Below, in pieces: positions 6,764-13,134 of a stretch of 13,134 nt of DNA (positions are counted from its first letter, which is position 1; every line of letters begins with the position of its first letter). The notes below the pieces were generated by a model. The model was given only the letters and a program-made list of their open reading frames with translations. It ran no database searches and was not told the DNA's origin. Source of the stretch: Sedimenticola sp. (GTDB taxonomy: Bacteria > Pseudomonadota > Gammaproteobacteria > Chromatiales > Chromatiaceae); NCBI GenBank assembly GCA_030619405.1, contig JAUXBK010000047.1, positions 1 through 13,134 of the forward strand, given 5' to 3'. The position numbers and the translations under genes were made by a program.

Positions 6764-7015
6764 TCAAATATGCCGGAGCAGTTCCCGGTATGCCGCCTGG
6801 CGCAGGTCGTCCAGCTTGAGGTCACCCGGCTCGGTCAACGGGTCGTCACTGCAGCTTCCCACCACTTGGGCGAGATAGGCATCCGGCCAGGTCTCCCGGA
6901 CCTCCCGCTTCATCACCCGGGCCAGATACCGTGACAGGCTGATATTCTGGTTTTCCGCCTCCCTGCTTAGCCTGGACGCAGTTTCCCTGTCAACGGAAAA
7001 ATAGAGTTGGGGCAT
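6764..7015 (-). CDS. Small ribbon-helix-helix-like protein (antitoxin/CopG-type)
   Basis: 83 residues from the ATG at 7015, which has a strong ribosome binding site 5 nt upstream. The N-terminal half fits a ribbon-helix-helix fold: beta strand PQLYFSVD (2-9), helix 1 RETASRLSREAENQ (10-23), turn NIS, helix 2 LSRYLARVMKREV (27-39). The C-terminal half (about 45-83) is acidic and helical and might bind a partner. Such proteins usually repress their own promoter and often serve as antitoxins. No toxin follows; the next gene, 9 bp on, is the dCMP deaminase. A palindrome at 7051-7068 in its promoter could be its operator. The function is inferred from fold pattern only. Confidence 0.65.
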   Translation of the reverse strand: MPQLYFSVDRETASRLSREAENQNISLSRYLARVMKREVRETWPDAYLAQVVGSCSDDPLTEPGDLKLDDLRQAAYRELLRHI

Positions 7016-7020
7016 GGCCA

Positions 7021-7026
7021 CTCCTC
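7021..7026 (-). promoter_or_regulatory. Ribosome binding site of the RHH-like gene
   Basis: GAGGAG on the minus strand, 5 nt before the ATG at 7015. It decides for this start over the in-frame upstream methionines at 7078 and 7075. Confidence 0.7.
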
Positions 7027-7050
7027 GGCAATCACTGAAAAAAAATCGGC

Positions 7051-7068
7051 TTACATAACTTAATGTAA
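7051..7068. promoter_or_regulatory. Palindromic operator candidate, TTACAT-N6-ATGTAA
   Basis: Perfect 6-bp half-sites 7051-7056 and 7063-7068 with a 6-nt centre, about 35 nt upstream of the RHH-like ATG. On the minus strand it lies directly downstream of, and touches, a possible -10 box GATAAT (7073-7068), so a bound repressor would cover the transcription start. The matching -35-like TTGATT (7094-7089) is at a short spacing of 15 nt. Confidence 0.45.
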
Positions 7069-7094
7069 TTATCATCATGTGAGGCAGAAATCAA
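7068..7094 (-). promoter_or_regulatory. Possible promoter of the RHH-dCMP deaminase operon
   Basis: -35-like TTGATT (7094-7089) and -10-like GATAAT (7073-7068) on the minus strand, spacer 15 nt, shorter than the ideal 17. The predicted start falls within the palindrome at 7051-7068. Confidence 0.35.
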
Positions 7095-7370
7095 GCGGCG
7101 GTATACCCTCGCTCCCTGGTTCCCATGGTCCTGAGACTGCGCAGGAATTACCCGTAGATCGGGCTGAGGTACGAAACCCAACAGATTGAAGAGGAGGCTG
7201 GATCTCAAGATCAGCGCACTTGGCAATCCGGCCATGCCCATGAAGATGCCCTTCGGCATTTCTCCTATGGCCGCCAATGAACGCATCTCACCACCGCAAT
7301 GGGGATTGGTAAGCGGATCGACTTCGTACACTTTACAGATCAACCGTTCCCAGTCGCTACGGGCGGCCTA

Positions 7371-7497
7371 TAAAACTGCCAAATAGTCATTTATGATGTC
7401 GCACAAGCCAGTTAGAGCATGAAGATGCTACAGGGTGCTTGGCTGCGATTGCACACCTCGTAACTTCAATGAATATAAGCATGAATCAAGGTCTGTA
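7371..7497 (+). other. tdh upstream region
   Basis: Spacer between the transposase remnant and tdh. It holds a small hairpin AGCAT-GAAG-ATGCT (7416-7429) and a weak promoter candidate: TTGCAC (7449-7454) and TATAAG (7474-7479) with a 19-nt spacer. AAGG at 7488-7491, 6 nt before the ATG at 7498, is a plausible ribosome binding site and fixes that start. I saw no riboswitch-like fold. Confidence 0.35.
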
Positions 7498-8544
7498 ATG
7501 AATATGATGAAAGCGTTGGTCAAGAAGCACGCTGAAGAGGGTTTGTGGCTGAAAGAGGTGCCGATCCCCGAGGTGGGCGGCAATGATGTACTGGTCAAGA
7601 TCAAGAAAACCGCTATTTGTGGCACCGATGTGCATATCTACAACTGGGATGATTGGGCGAAGAAGACCATTCCAGTGCCCATGACCATCGGCCATGAGTT
7701 TGCCGGTGAGATTGTGGCGTTGGGGGCCAATGTCACCGAGTTGAAGGTCGGTGATGTGGTTTCGGGCGAAGGCCATATCGTTTGTGAGCGCTGCCGTAAC
7801 TGTTTGGCAGGAAGGCGCCACCTTTGTCCCAACACCATTGGTATCGGTGTGAACCGTGCTGGCTGTTTCGGTGAATATCTCTCCATTCCCGCAAAAAATG
7901 TGTTTAGACCGAACTTCGATATCCCAACGGATGTGCTGTCCTGTTTCGACCCCTATGGCAACGCGGTACATACCGCCCTTTCATTCAATATGGTGGGGGA
8001 GGATGTTCTGATCACCGGGGCCGGACCTATTGGAATTATGGCGGCAATGGTGGCCTCCCACTGTGGCGCACGAAATATCGTAATCACCGATATTAATGAC
8101 TATCGACTCAATCTGGCCAAGGAGATCGCACCAAAAGCGATCCCCCTGAATGTGAAAGCTGGCCCCATCTCCCGCGAGTTCATGCGCAGCTTGGGGATTC
8201 TGGAGGGCTTTGATGTGGGGCTGGAGATGTCGGGTTCCCCCGCCGCGTTCAAAGAGATGCTCAGTATCATGATCAACGGCGGTTCCATTGCGATGTTAGG
8301 TATCATGCCCGACGGCACCGGAATCGATTGGAGTGATGTGGTGTTTCAGGGACTGACGATCAAAGGAATCTATGGCCGTGAGATCTTTGAGACCTGGTAC
8401 AAGGGGGTGATGATGGTGCAAAGCGGCCTCCCCCTGGAGAAGGTGATCACCCACCATTTCCACTATACCGATTTCCAGCAAGGATTTGATGTGATGCGTT
8501 CAGGAGCCTCTGGAAAGGTGATTCTGAATTGGGATGAAGCGTAA
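7498..8544 (+). CDS. tdh: L-threonine 3-dehydrogenase
   Basis: 348 residues from ATG 7498 (E. coli Tdh 341); the frame is open further upstream but only this start has a ribosome binding site and family-like N-terminus. It is a zinc-dependent medium-chain dehydrogenase. Catalytic zinc ligands: Cys41 (AICGTDVH), His66 and Glu67 (GHEFAGE). Structural zinc: Cys96, Cys99, Cys102 and Cys110. NAD-binding GAGPIG lies in the Rossmann part, and IKGIYGREIFETWYK near the C-terminus is highly typical of Tdh. It oxidises threonine to 2-amino-3-ketobutyrate, the substrate of Kbl, encoded 17 bp downstream. Base composition is less GC-rich than in the purine block. Confidence 0.96.
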   Translation: MNMMKALVKKHAEEGLWLKEVPIPEVGGNDVLVKIKKTAICGTDVHIYNWDDWAKKTIPVPMTIGHEFAGEIVALGANVTELKVGDVVSGEGHIVCERCRNCLAGRRHLCPNTIGIGVNRAGCFGEYLSIPAKNVFRPNFDIPTDVLSCFDPYGNAVHTALSFNMVGEDVLITGAGPIGIMAAMVASHCGARNIVITDINDYRLNLAKEIAPKAIPLNVKAGPISREFMRSLGILEGFDVGLEMSGSPAAFKEMLSIMINGGSIAMLGIMPDGTGIDWSDVVFQGLTIKGIYGREIFETWYKGVMMVQSGLPLEKVITHHFHYTDFQQGFDVMRSGASGKVILNWDEA

Positions 8545-8561
8545 CTGATCGGGTCTGAAAT

Positions 8562-9770
8562 ATGAGCTTCAAAAGTACAAAAGAGAGTCTGGCTTCAGAC
8601 TTGGAAGAGATCAAAGCCTCTGGTCTGTGGAAGATTGAGCGGGTGATTGCCTCCGATCAGAAGAACGATATTACCCTGGCCGATGGCAGCGAAGTGATCA
8701 ACATGTGCGCCAACAACTATCTGGGGTTGGCCAACCATCCTGAGGTTATTGCAGCAGCCAAACAGAGTTACGACACCTGGGGCTTTGGACTCTCATCGGT
8801 ACGTTTTATCTGTGGCACCCAATCGATCCATAAAACCCTGGAGCAGAAGATGGGTGAGTTCTTGGGGATGGAGGATACGATTCTCTACGCCGCCTGCTTT
8901 GATGCCAATGCGGGGCTGTTCGAGACCATTCTCGGCAGAGAAGATGCGGTCATCTCCGACGAGTTAAACCATGCGTCAATCATCGATGGAGTGCGTCTAT
9001 GCAAAGCACAGCGTTATCGCTATAAAAATAACGACATGGTGGATCTGGAGCAGAGGTTGATTGAGGCTAAGAACAAGGGTGCACGCCGCGTATTGATCAC
9101 CACCGATGGTGTCTTCTCCATGGATGGTTCTGTGGCCCAGCTAGATAAGATCTGTGATCTGGGGGACGAATATGATGCTATGGTGCACCATGATGATTGT
9201 CATGCGGTGGGTTTTATGGGTAAAACCGGTCGTGGTGTGCATGAGCATTGTGGCGTGATGGATCGGGTCGATATCATCACGGGAACCTTTGGTAAGGCGT
9301 TGGGGGGTGCTTCAGGGGGTTATACCTCCGGGCGCCAAGAGATTATCGATATGTTGCGGCAACGCTCGCGCCCCTATCTTTTCTCCAACACCTTGGCCCC
9401 CTCGATCTGCTCCGCTTCTTTGAAGGTGCTGGAGATGCTTTCCAGCTCAACCTTGTTGCGTGATCGGTTGATGGAGAACACCCGCTATTTCAGGGAGGGG
9501 ATGCGCCAGGCTGGTTTCGATATCGATGCTGGGGAACACCCCATTGTGCCTGTGATGCTGGGCGATGCGGCGCTGGCCCAAGAGATGTCCAAAAGGCTGC
9601 TGCAGCGCGGTGTGTATGCGATCGGCTTTTTCTTCCCTGTGGTACCAAAAGGTAAAGCGAGGATCCGCACCCAGATATCAGCAGCCCACACCAAAGAGGA
9701 TCTGAACAAAGCGATAGAAGCGTTCACCCAGACATGGGATGAACTTAAATTAGAGCGCCCACTCATTTAA
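8562..9770 (+). CDS. kbl: Glycine C-acetyltransferase (2-amino-3-ketobutyrate CoA ligase)
   Basis: 402 residues (E. coli Kbl 398). A PLP-dependent alpha-oxoamine synthase: CANNYLGLANHP near the N-terminus, VRFICGTQSIHKTLE, DELNHASIIDG, HHDDCHAVGFMGKTGRG (PLP ring-binding Asp/His region) and the Schiff-base Lys245 in GTFGKALGGASGGY. It cleaves 2-amino-3-ketobutyrate with CoA to glycine and acetyl-CoA. It follows tdh by 17 bp, so the two form the threonine-to-glycine operon. Composition matches tdh rather than the purine block, which suggests the pair moved together. Confidence 0.96.
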   Translation: MSFKSTKESLASDLEEIKASGLWKIERVIASDQKNDITLADGSEVINMCANNYLGLANHPEVIAAAKQSYDTWGFGLSSVRFICGTQSIHKTLEQKMGEFLGMEDTILYAACFDANAGLFETILGREDAVISDELNHASIIDGVRLCKAQRYRYKNNDMVDLEQRLIEAKNKGARRVLITTDGVFSMDGSVAQLDKICDLGDEYDAMVHHDDCHAVGFMGKTGRGVHEHCGVMDRVDIITGTFGKALGGASGGYTSGRQEIIDMLRQRSRPYLFSNTLAPSICSASLKVLEMLSSSTLLRDRLMENTRYFREGMRQAGFDIDAGEHPIVPVMLGDAALAQEMSKRLLQRGVYAIGFFFPVVPKGKARIRTQISAAHTKEDLNKAIEAFTQTWDELKLERPLI

Positions 9771-9820
9771 TGATCGGATTGCCGCTGGGGGGGAGTGCCC
9801 TTTAAACCTGCAACCCTGAC

Positions 9821-11893
9821 ATGCTCATGACTGAAATTTCGCGAGAGTTGCTCGATTCGGTTCACTCCGCCGGCGCATGTATGGTGGACATCCGTGAACT
9901 TGCCGGTAAGCTTGTCCATCTTTCCGCAGAACAGATTGAGCCACTCCTCCAGAAATTCGTGGACGATGGTGAAGACCGGTCGGTGAGCCGGCTATTGCAG
10001 GCCTGTGCGTTTAACGAGGTTCAGCTCGATCCTGCGGTTCTCTGCCGCTGTATCGGTGTGTGCGAGGAGATCCCCGATTCCGCCCCCTGTTTCGCACTAC
10101 AGGACGAGAGCGCCATCTCACCGCTGCTGGCCGCGAGCGTCGCCGAAGAGTTGTCTGTGGAACGGAAGATCTACGCCGTCTCCCTGGCGACCGAACTAAC
10201 CGTCAAGTTCGGTATGGACCCACAACCTGTCCGAAAGGTACTCTGGAAACATGAGCAGGGTATGCTGTCACCCCATTACAGGGTTTTAATCACCCATTTG
10301 CTACAGCTTCTGGAACAAGACTCAAGCCCCCGGCAGTCCCATATCCCCTACTGGACCGGTTTTCAGCTCTCGGATCTCCTACCCGAACACAGGCCCCGGG
10401 CTATCGTCGGTGGTGATTATACGGTGCGCCGCCCGGTTCCAAAACTCGGGCGCAACGAGCCCTGTCATTGCGGCAGCGGCAAGAAGTACAAGAAATGCTG
10501 TTACCTCAAGGACCAGGAGTTGTTGCGAGATGCGTCCCCGTACGCCGGGACCACTCGGAGCGAGCTGAAGAGCCGACCTGGCTTGGTCGACGACCCTGCT
10601 GTCATCTTGAATATGCGGGCCTACGAATTGAAAAGGGTCAAGCCGTCCGAACTGAGCGAAAATCAGCTTATTACCGGCTACCATTGTGCGTTGGATTATG
10701 GTCTGCGAGAACTCGCATTCGATATGCTGGTGGAATGCGAAAAACGCCCGAGCAAACACGAATTCGACCACGGGCATTTCGACGATCTCATCGAACGGGT
10801 ACTGGAAGCGGGTGACCTGGATCTGGCGAGAAATATCAGAAATCACTGCGGCGATCATACGTGGTATCGGCCACACGCTATCCAGTTTCGCTTTGACCTG
10901 CTGGAGAATCCGGAGCGATTCGTCCCCCTGGAGCATGATTGTCGCGAGTCCGTGTCCGGGATTTCGGACGAAGAGACTGAAGACGACGAGCCATTGTTTC
11001 GCCTTGTCTACGACTGCGCTCCGCGTTATCCAGCTCTGGCTATTGTTCTCGCGCGTGCCGCGATAGCGAGTAACCCGGATCGGCATCTGGACAACGAAGT
11101 GTTGCTAGACATTATCCGCGACGCCCGCGTCGACCTGGATCTGGAACCATGGAACGATCCGGCGGAGTCGCTATTCGACTGGATCGAGAACCGGACCCAC
11201 CTCAAGAAAAAGGAGGAGGCCGAAAACGAAAAGATTAAGCAGCTTTCCGGCGGGCTGGAGGCAGCACGTGCCGCTCTCGCCGAAAAGAAACAGGCGTTGC
11301 GTGATATGGAAAAAATGGTCCAAGAGGTCGGAAGGAAGCCGGAGAAGGACCCGGAGCCTGGACCGAAAGAAACCTCAGCAGGACACGACCCGGAAAACGC
11401 TGTTCATCAGGACAGGGAAAAGACATTGCAACGGCTACGCGCCCAAGTGACAGGCCTGAAAGCGGAAATCAGCGAGCAACATGAACAGCGCGGTCAACTG
11501 CGGAAGTTGCTGGAGCAGGAACGCAAGAAGAGCTCGGCGCTGCCGACGCAGAGTACGCCGGCGCAACGGGCAGGGCCCGATGCTGAGGCTGCAATCGTCG
11601 AGCCCTCAGGCAAACCCACCCTACCGGAATATGCGGATGCTTTCCGGAAGACCTGCGAATCCCTGCCACCAAATCTTGTCGCCAAGGCGATTCTGGCAAC
11701 CGGGCGCTTTGCTGCCCACGATGGCGCGATCTGGCGACAGACCAAGCCAATCAAACGCCTGCCAGATCACTATCGCATCCGTATCAGTCTCGATTACCGC
11801 ATGATCGTGCGCTGGCAGCCGGGCAAGTCACTGAGCATCCTCGATGTAATCCCACGCCAAGACCTGGAGTCCTGGATCAAACGGCGTGGCTGA
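9821..11893 (+). CDS. SEC-C motif, coiled-coil protein with RelE/ParE-like C-terminal domain
   Basis: 690 residues. I know no named family with this architecture. Residues 1-200 are mainly helical, with a Cys cluster (C75, C77, C81). A SEC-C zinc motif follows: C215-H-C217-GSGKKYKK-C226-C227. Residues about 250-450 look like acidic helical repeats. Two charged coiled coils lie at about 460-507 and 531-571, joined by a Pro/Glu-rich linker. The last 90 residues (601-690) resemble RelE/ParE toxins: HYRIRISLDYRMIVRW (Y651, R652, R654, Y659, R660) then LDVIPRQDLESWIKR. No strong ribosome binding site is seen; ATG 9821 or 9827 could be used. No antitoxin gene is adjacent. Whether it acts on ribosomes, RNA or DNA is open. 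Confidence 0.8.
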   Translation: MLMTEISRELLDSVHSAGACMVDIRELAGKLVHLSAEQIEPLLQKFVDDGEDRSVSRLLQACAFNEVQLDPAVLCRCIGVCEEIPDSAPCFALQDESAISPLLAASVAEELSVERKIYAVSLATELTVKFGMDPQPVRKVLWKHEQGMLSPHYRVLITHLLQLLEQDSSPRQSHIPYWTGFQLSDLLPEHRPRAIVGGDYTVRRPVPKLGRNEPCHCGSGKKYKKCCYLKDQELLRDASPYAGTTRSELKSRPGLVDDPAVILNMRAYELKRVKPSELSENQLITGYHCALDYGLRELAFDMLVECEKRPSKHEFDHGHFDDLIERVLEAGDLDLARNIRNHCGDHTWYRPHAIQFRFDLLENPERFVPLEHDCRESVSGISDEETEDDEPLFRLVYDCAPRYPALAIVLARAAIASNPDRHLDNEVLLDIIRDARVDLDLEPWNDPAESLFDWIENRTHLKKKEEAENEKIKQLSGGLEAARAALAEKKQALRDMEKMVQEVGRKPEKDPEPGPKETSAGHDPENAVHQDREKTLQRLRAQVTGLKAEISEQHEQRGQLRKLLEQERKKSSALPTQSTPAQRAGPDAEAAIVEPSGKPTLPEYADAFRKTCESLPPNLVAKAILATGRFAAHDGAIWRQTKPIKRLPDHYRIRISLDYRMIVRWQPGKSLSILDVIPRQDLESWIKRRG

Positions 11894-11980
11894 GGGGGGC
11901 AACTGGTGCGCATTGAGACAATGCTGGTGGCGAGCTATGGCGAATGGTTGAACTCGGCCACCAGCTGATCCTGGCGGCAT

Positions 11981-12220
11981 TTGGAAGAGGTGGACAACGA
12001 AATCCATGTTGTTCCCGAAACACCGGTTTCTGATGCCGAGACCGAGCACCGGGTGCGCTACGTGGTGCTCGACACCTACCGTCGGTTCCTGCACCATGAA
12101 ATGGATGCCCACATTGGAGTAGACAAAGGGCGGGTGCGTATCAGGGCCGATCTGCGACGCCCCCGGGATCTGGTCATGCTCAAACACCAGCTGGCCAAGA
12201 TCGAAGTTCGATGGTCTTGA
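11981..12220 (+). pseudogene. BON-domain gene remnant
   Basis: The reading EVDNEIHVVPETPVSDAE, followed by HRVRYVV and later HIGVDKGRVRIRADLRRP, has the pattern of the linker and start of a BON domain (xVxNEIxVxPxxPxSDAE ... IxVxxGxVxLxGxV) as in OsmY-like envelope proteins. The only available start is a TTG at 11981, and the same frame continues upstream past a TGA (11966-11968) as far as a GTG at 11906, so the N-terminal part appears lost or interrupted. The expected end of the domain (after HQLAKI) is replaced by a few unrelated residues. It could instead be a short unknown gene. Confidence 0.4.
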
Positions 12221-12430
12221 TCAGCAGATCGTGGCCATACCGAAGCACCTCACGGAAATCGCCAGAAAAGCCACACGATGCCACTGTATACCGAGATGCA
12301 GATCGATGCCCTGCTCACGAAGCGGGGTCAACCATGCTTCGATGCGGGTGCGTTGCTGTTGTTCGATCTTCTCTCTGAGCTCTCCGGGATGGGGTGTGGA
12401 CAAGAGCATTTTCAACTCCAGGGGCAGGTC
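12207..12430 (-). pseudogene. Universal stress protein (UspA-like) gene remnant, frameshifted
   Basis: On the minus strand the segment DLPLELKMLLSTPHPGELRE, then IEAWLTPLREQGIDLHLGIQ and WHRVAFLAI, is typical of the middle of a UspA domain. The continuation FREVLRYGHDLLIKTIE (12259-12207), another hallmark, is in a different frame. One missing T near 12257 (ATTTCC for ATTTTCC) explains the shift. A second missing base near 12432 would join the part before the TAG at 12433-12431 (ATT-AGG for ATT-GAGG). The C-terminal phosphate-binding part is absent; the remnant ends where the BON remnant begins. Confidence 0.6.
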
Positions 12431-12534
12431 CTAATGGCCACCTGCTGATGGCGGTTAAGCCAACCGGCCAGGATGATTACCAGAAGCTGAATGTGGCTTG
12501 GATAGTTAGTCATCGCAGAAAAGAAATATCGAAA

Positions 12535-12553
12535 TATTGTTTAATTAACAATA
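12535..12553 (-). terminator. AT-rich hairpin behind the CorC-type gene
   Basis: TATTGTT (12535-12541) pairs with AACAATA (12547-12553) across a 5-nt loop, 21 nt after the stop of the minus-strand gene. On the minus strand it is followed by T-rich sequence (TTTCGATATTTCTTTT). The stem is pure A/T apart from one G-C pair, so it is at best a weak terminator. Confidence 0.3.
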
Positions 12554-12574
12554 ACATATAGTTCGTTCGAATAT

Positions 12575-13134
12575 CTACGCCACACGAGTTAGAATTTTAA
12601 CTTTATGGATACGACGACCAGAAGCTTGTTTAATTTCAACCGTTAAACCATCAATTTCAAAACGTTCATTGGTTTCAGGGATTCTTTCAATATCATTTAC
12701 AATCCAACGACTAACACTATCCGAATTTTTACCCCGTAAATCCGTTTTAAAAAACTCCTTAATCAATCCTAATTCCACGCCCCCATCCACTTCAATACCA
12801 TCGTCCATTGTTTTAATCCCAGAAGAGCGTTCCTTATCTGACTCATCATATATTTCACCCACCAGTTCCTCCAACAGGTTTTCCATCGTAGCCAGACCTC
12901 TCAGGTTACCGTGCTCATCCACTACAATGGTAAGATGGCGTTTTTGACGTTGAAGATCAGCAAACAGGTGATCAATAGGTTGGTTGAGTGGCGAAAATAT
13001 TGGATCAATACCAATCTCTTTTAAAGGTTTGTCTATTTTATTATTGGCAATGGCAGTGGCAATATCATGCCAATGAACAATATGAGAAATATTCTCAACA
13101 GACCCACAATAAACAGGCACACGAGAAAAACCGA
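12575..13134 (-). CDS. CorC/HlyC-type CBS-domain protein (hemolysin/CNNM family), C-terminal part
   Basis: Partial: the frame runs off the right edge (first codons GFSRVPVYCGSVENISHIVH), so about the last 186 residues are present. It holds the end of the first CBS motif (FSRVPVY), a second CBS motif (RHLTIVVDEHGNLRGLATMENLLEELVGEI in outline) and the C-terminal CorC_HlyC domain (DDGIEVDGGVELGLIKEFF ... FEIDGLTVEIKQASGRRIHK). Family members with an N-terminal CNNM/DUF21 membrane domain are linked to Mg2+/Co2+ efflux or homeostasis; shorter CorC forms lack it, and the missing N-terminus decides which this is. Base composition is much more AT-rich than everything to the left. Confidence 0.85.
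   Translation of the reverse strand, partial: GFSRVPVYCGSVENISHIVHWHDIATAIANNKIDKPLKEIGIDPIFSPLNQPIDHLFADLQRQKRHLTIVVDEHGNLRGLATMENLLEELVGEIYDESDKERSSGIKTMDDGIEVDGGVELGLIKEFFKTDLRGKNSDSVSRWIVNDIERIPETNERFEIDGLTVEIKQASGRRIHKVKILTRVA

Larger units (their letters stand above)
7032..7367 (-). pseudogene. Transposase C-terminal remnant
   Basis: On the minus strand the part from 7367 to about 7266 reads SDWERLICKVYEVDPL, then HCGGEMRSLAAI. This is the zinc-knuckle region near the C-terminus of transposases of the IS91-like Y2 type, normally KVYEVDPLxCPxCGGxM. The first Cys of the knuckle is replaced by Asn and a TAG (7370-7368) lies just before the recognisable part. Beyond SLAAI the frame remains open to 7032 but no longer looks like the family, suggesting an old deletion or rearrangement. 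The catalytic part is missing, so it is not functional. It separates the purine block from tdh-kbl. Confidence 0.6.
11894..12574. other. Gene-poor region with decayed gene remnants
   Basis: No intact gene is supported here. The left part holds a BON-like remnant on the plus strand, the middle a universal stress protein remnant on the minus strand, and from about 12480 the sequence turns sharply AT-rich towards the CorC-type gene. The two remnants meet near 12203-12209. Confidence 0.6.

Noticed and set aside
7371..7497. Glycine riboswitch before tdh-kbl
   Set aside because: The spacer shows only one short hairpin and no recognisable tandem aptamer-like structure.
11828..12187. Minus-strand open frame of 119 codons behind the SEC-C gene
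   Set aside because: No family pattern, overlaps the end of the SEC-C gene in antisense, and is rich in His and Pro like other shadows here.

Overview
The window looks like a chromosomal piece of a gammaproteobacterium. The order arsC-like, wrbA, hda, DUF2066 gene, purM, purN, DUF3108 gene matches a neighbourhood I know from Pseudomonas and, in part, from E. coli (yfgD-hda...purM-purN). The proteins resemble gammaproteobacterial versions throughout. The first half has high GC; a sulfur-oxidising or similar lineage is possible, but nothing here proves it.

Left, conserved block (1-6754): an arsC-like reductase (194-541) and wrbA (542-1138) are directly adjacent. A perfect 12-bp hairpin (1138-1168) then leads into hda (1172-1855), which encodes the regulator that switches off DnaA after initiation. 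On the minus strand, a DUF2066 exported protein (3577-2423) and a PgsA-like CDP-alcohol phosphatidyltransferase (2426-1872) overlap by 4 nt and converge on hda. Divergent from them, purM, purN and a DUF3108 exported protein (3786-6270) form a tight operon with two ATGA stop/start overlaps. The divergent region 3578-3785 carries a good sigma70-type promoter for the minus-strand pair. A minus-strand pair made of a ribbon-helix-helix-like small protein (7015-6764) and a dCMP deaminase-like enzyme (6754-6224) converges on the DUF3108 gene, and the two coding regions overlap by 47 nt.

Right, mosaic block (7016-13134): a decayed transposase C-terminus (within 7032-7367) separates the core block from tdh-kbl (7498-9770), which converts threonine to glycine plus acetyl-CoA and is visibly less GC-rich than the purine block. 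Next comes a 690-residue protein (9821-11893) with a SEC-C zinc motif, two coiled coils and a C-terminal domain resembling RelE/ParE toxins. This is the most unusual gene in the window. Behind it are remnants of a BON-domain gene (+) and a universal stress protein gene (-) that meet tail to tail near 12205. The window ends in a very AT-rich stretch holding the C-terminal part of a CorC/HlyC-type CBS-domain protein (minus, running off the edge).

No tRNA, rRNA, CRISPR array or intact insertion sequence was seen. I saw no clear multi-gene defence system. The best candidates for something undescribed are the SEC-C/coiled-coil/RelE-like fusion and the RHH-dCMP deaminase pair with its own palindromic operator.
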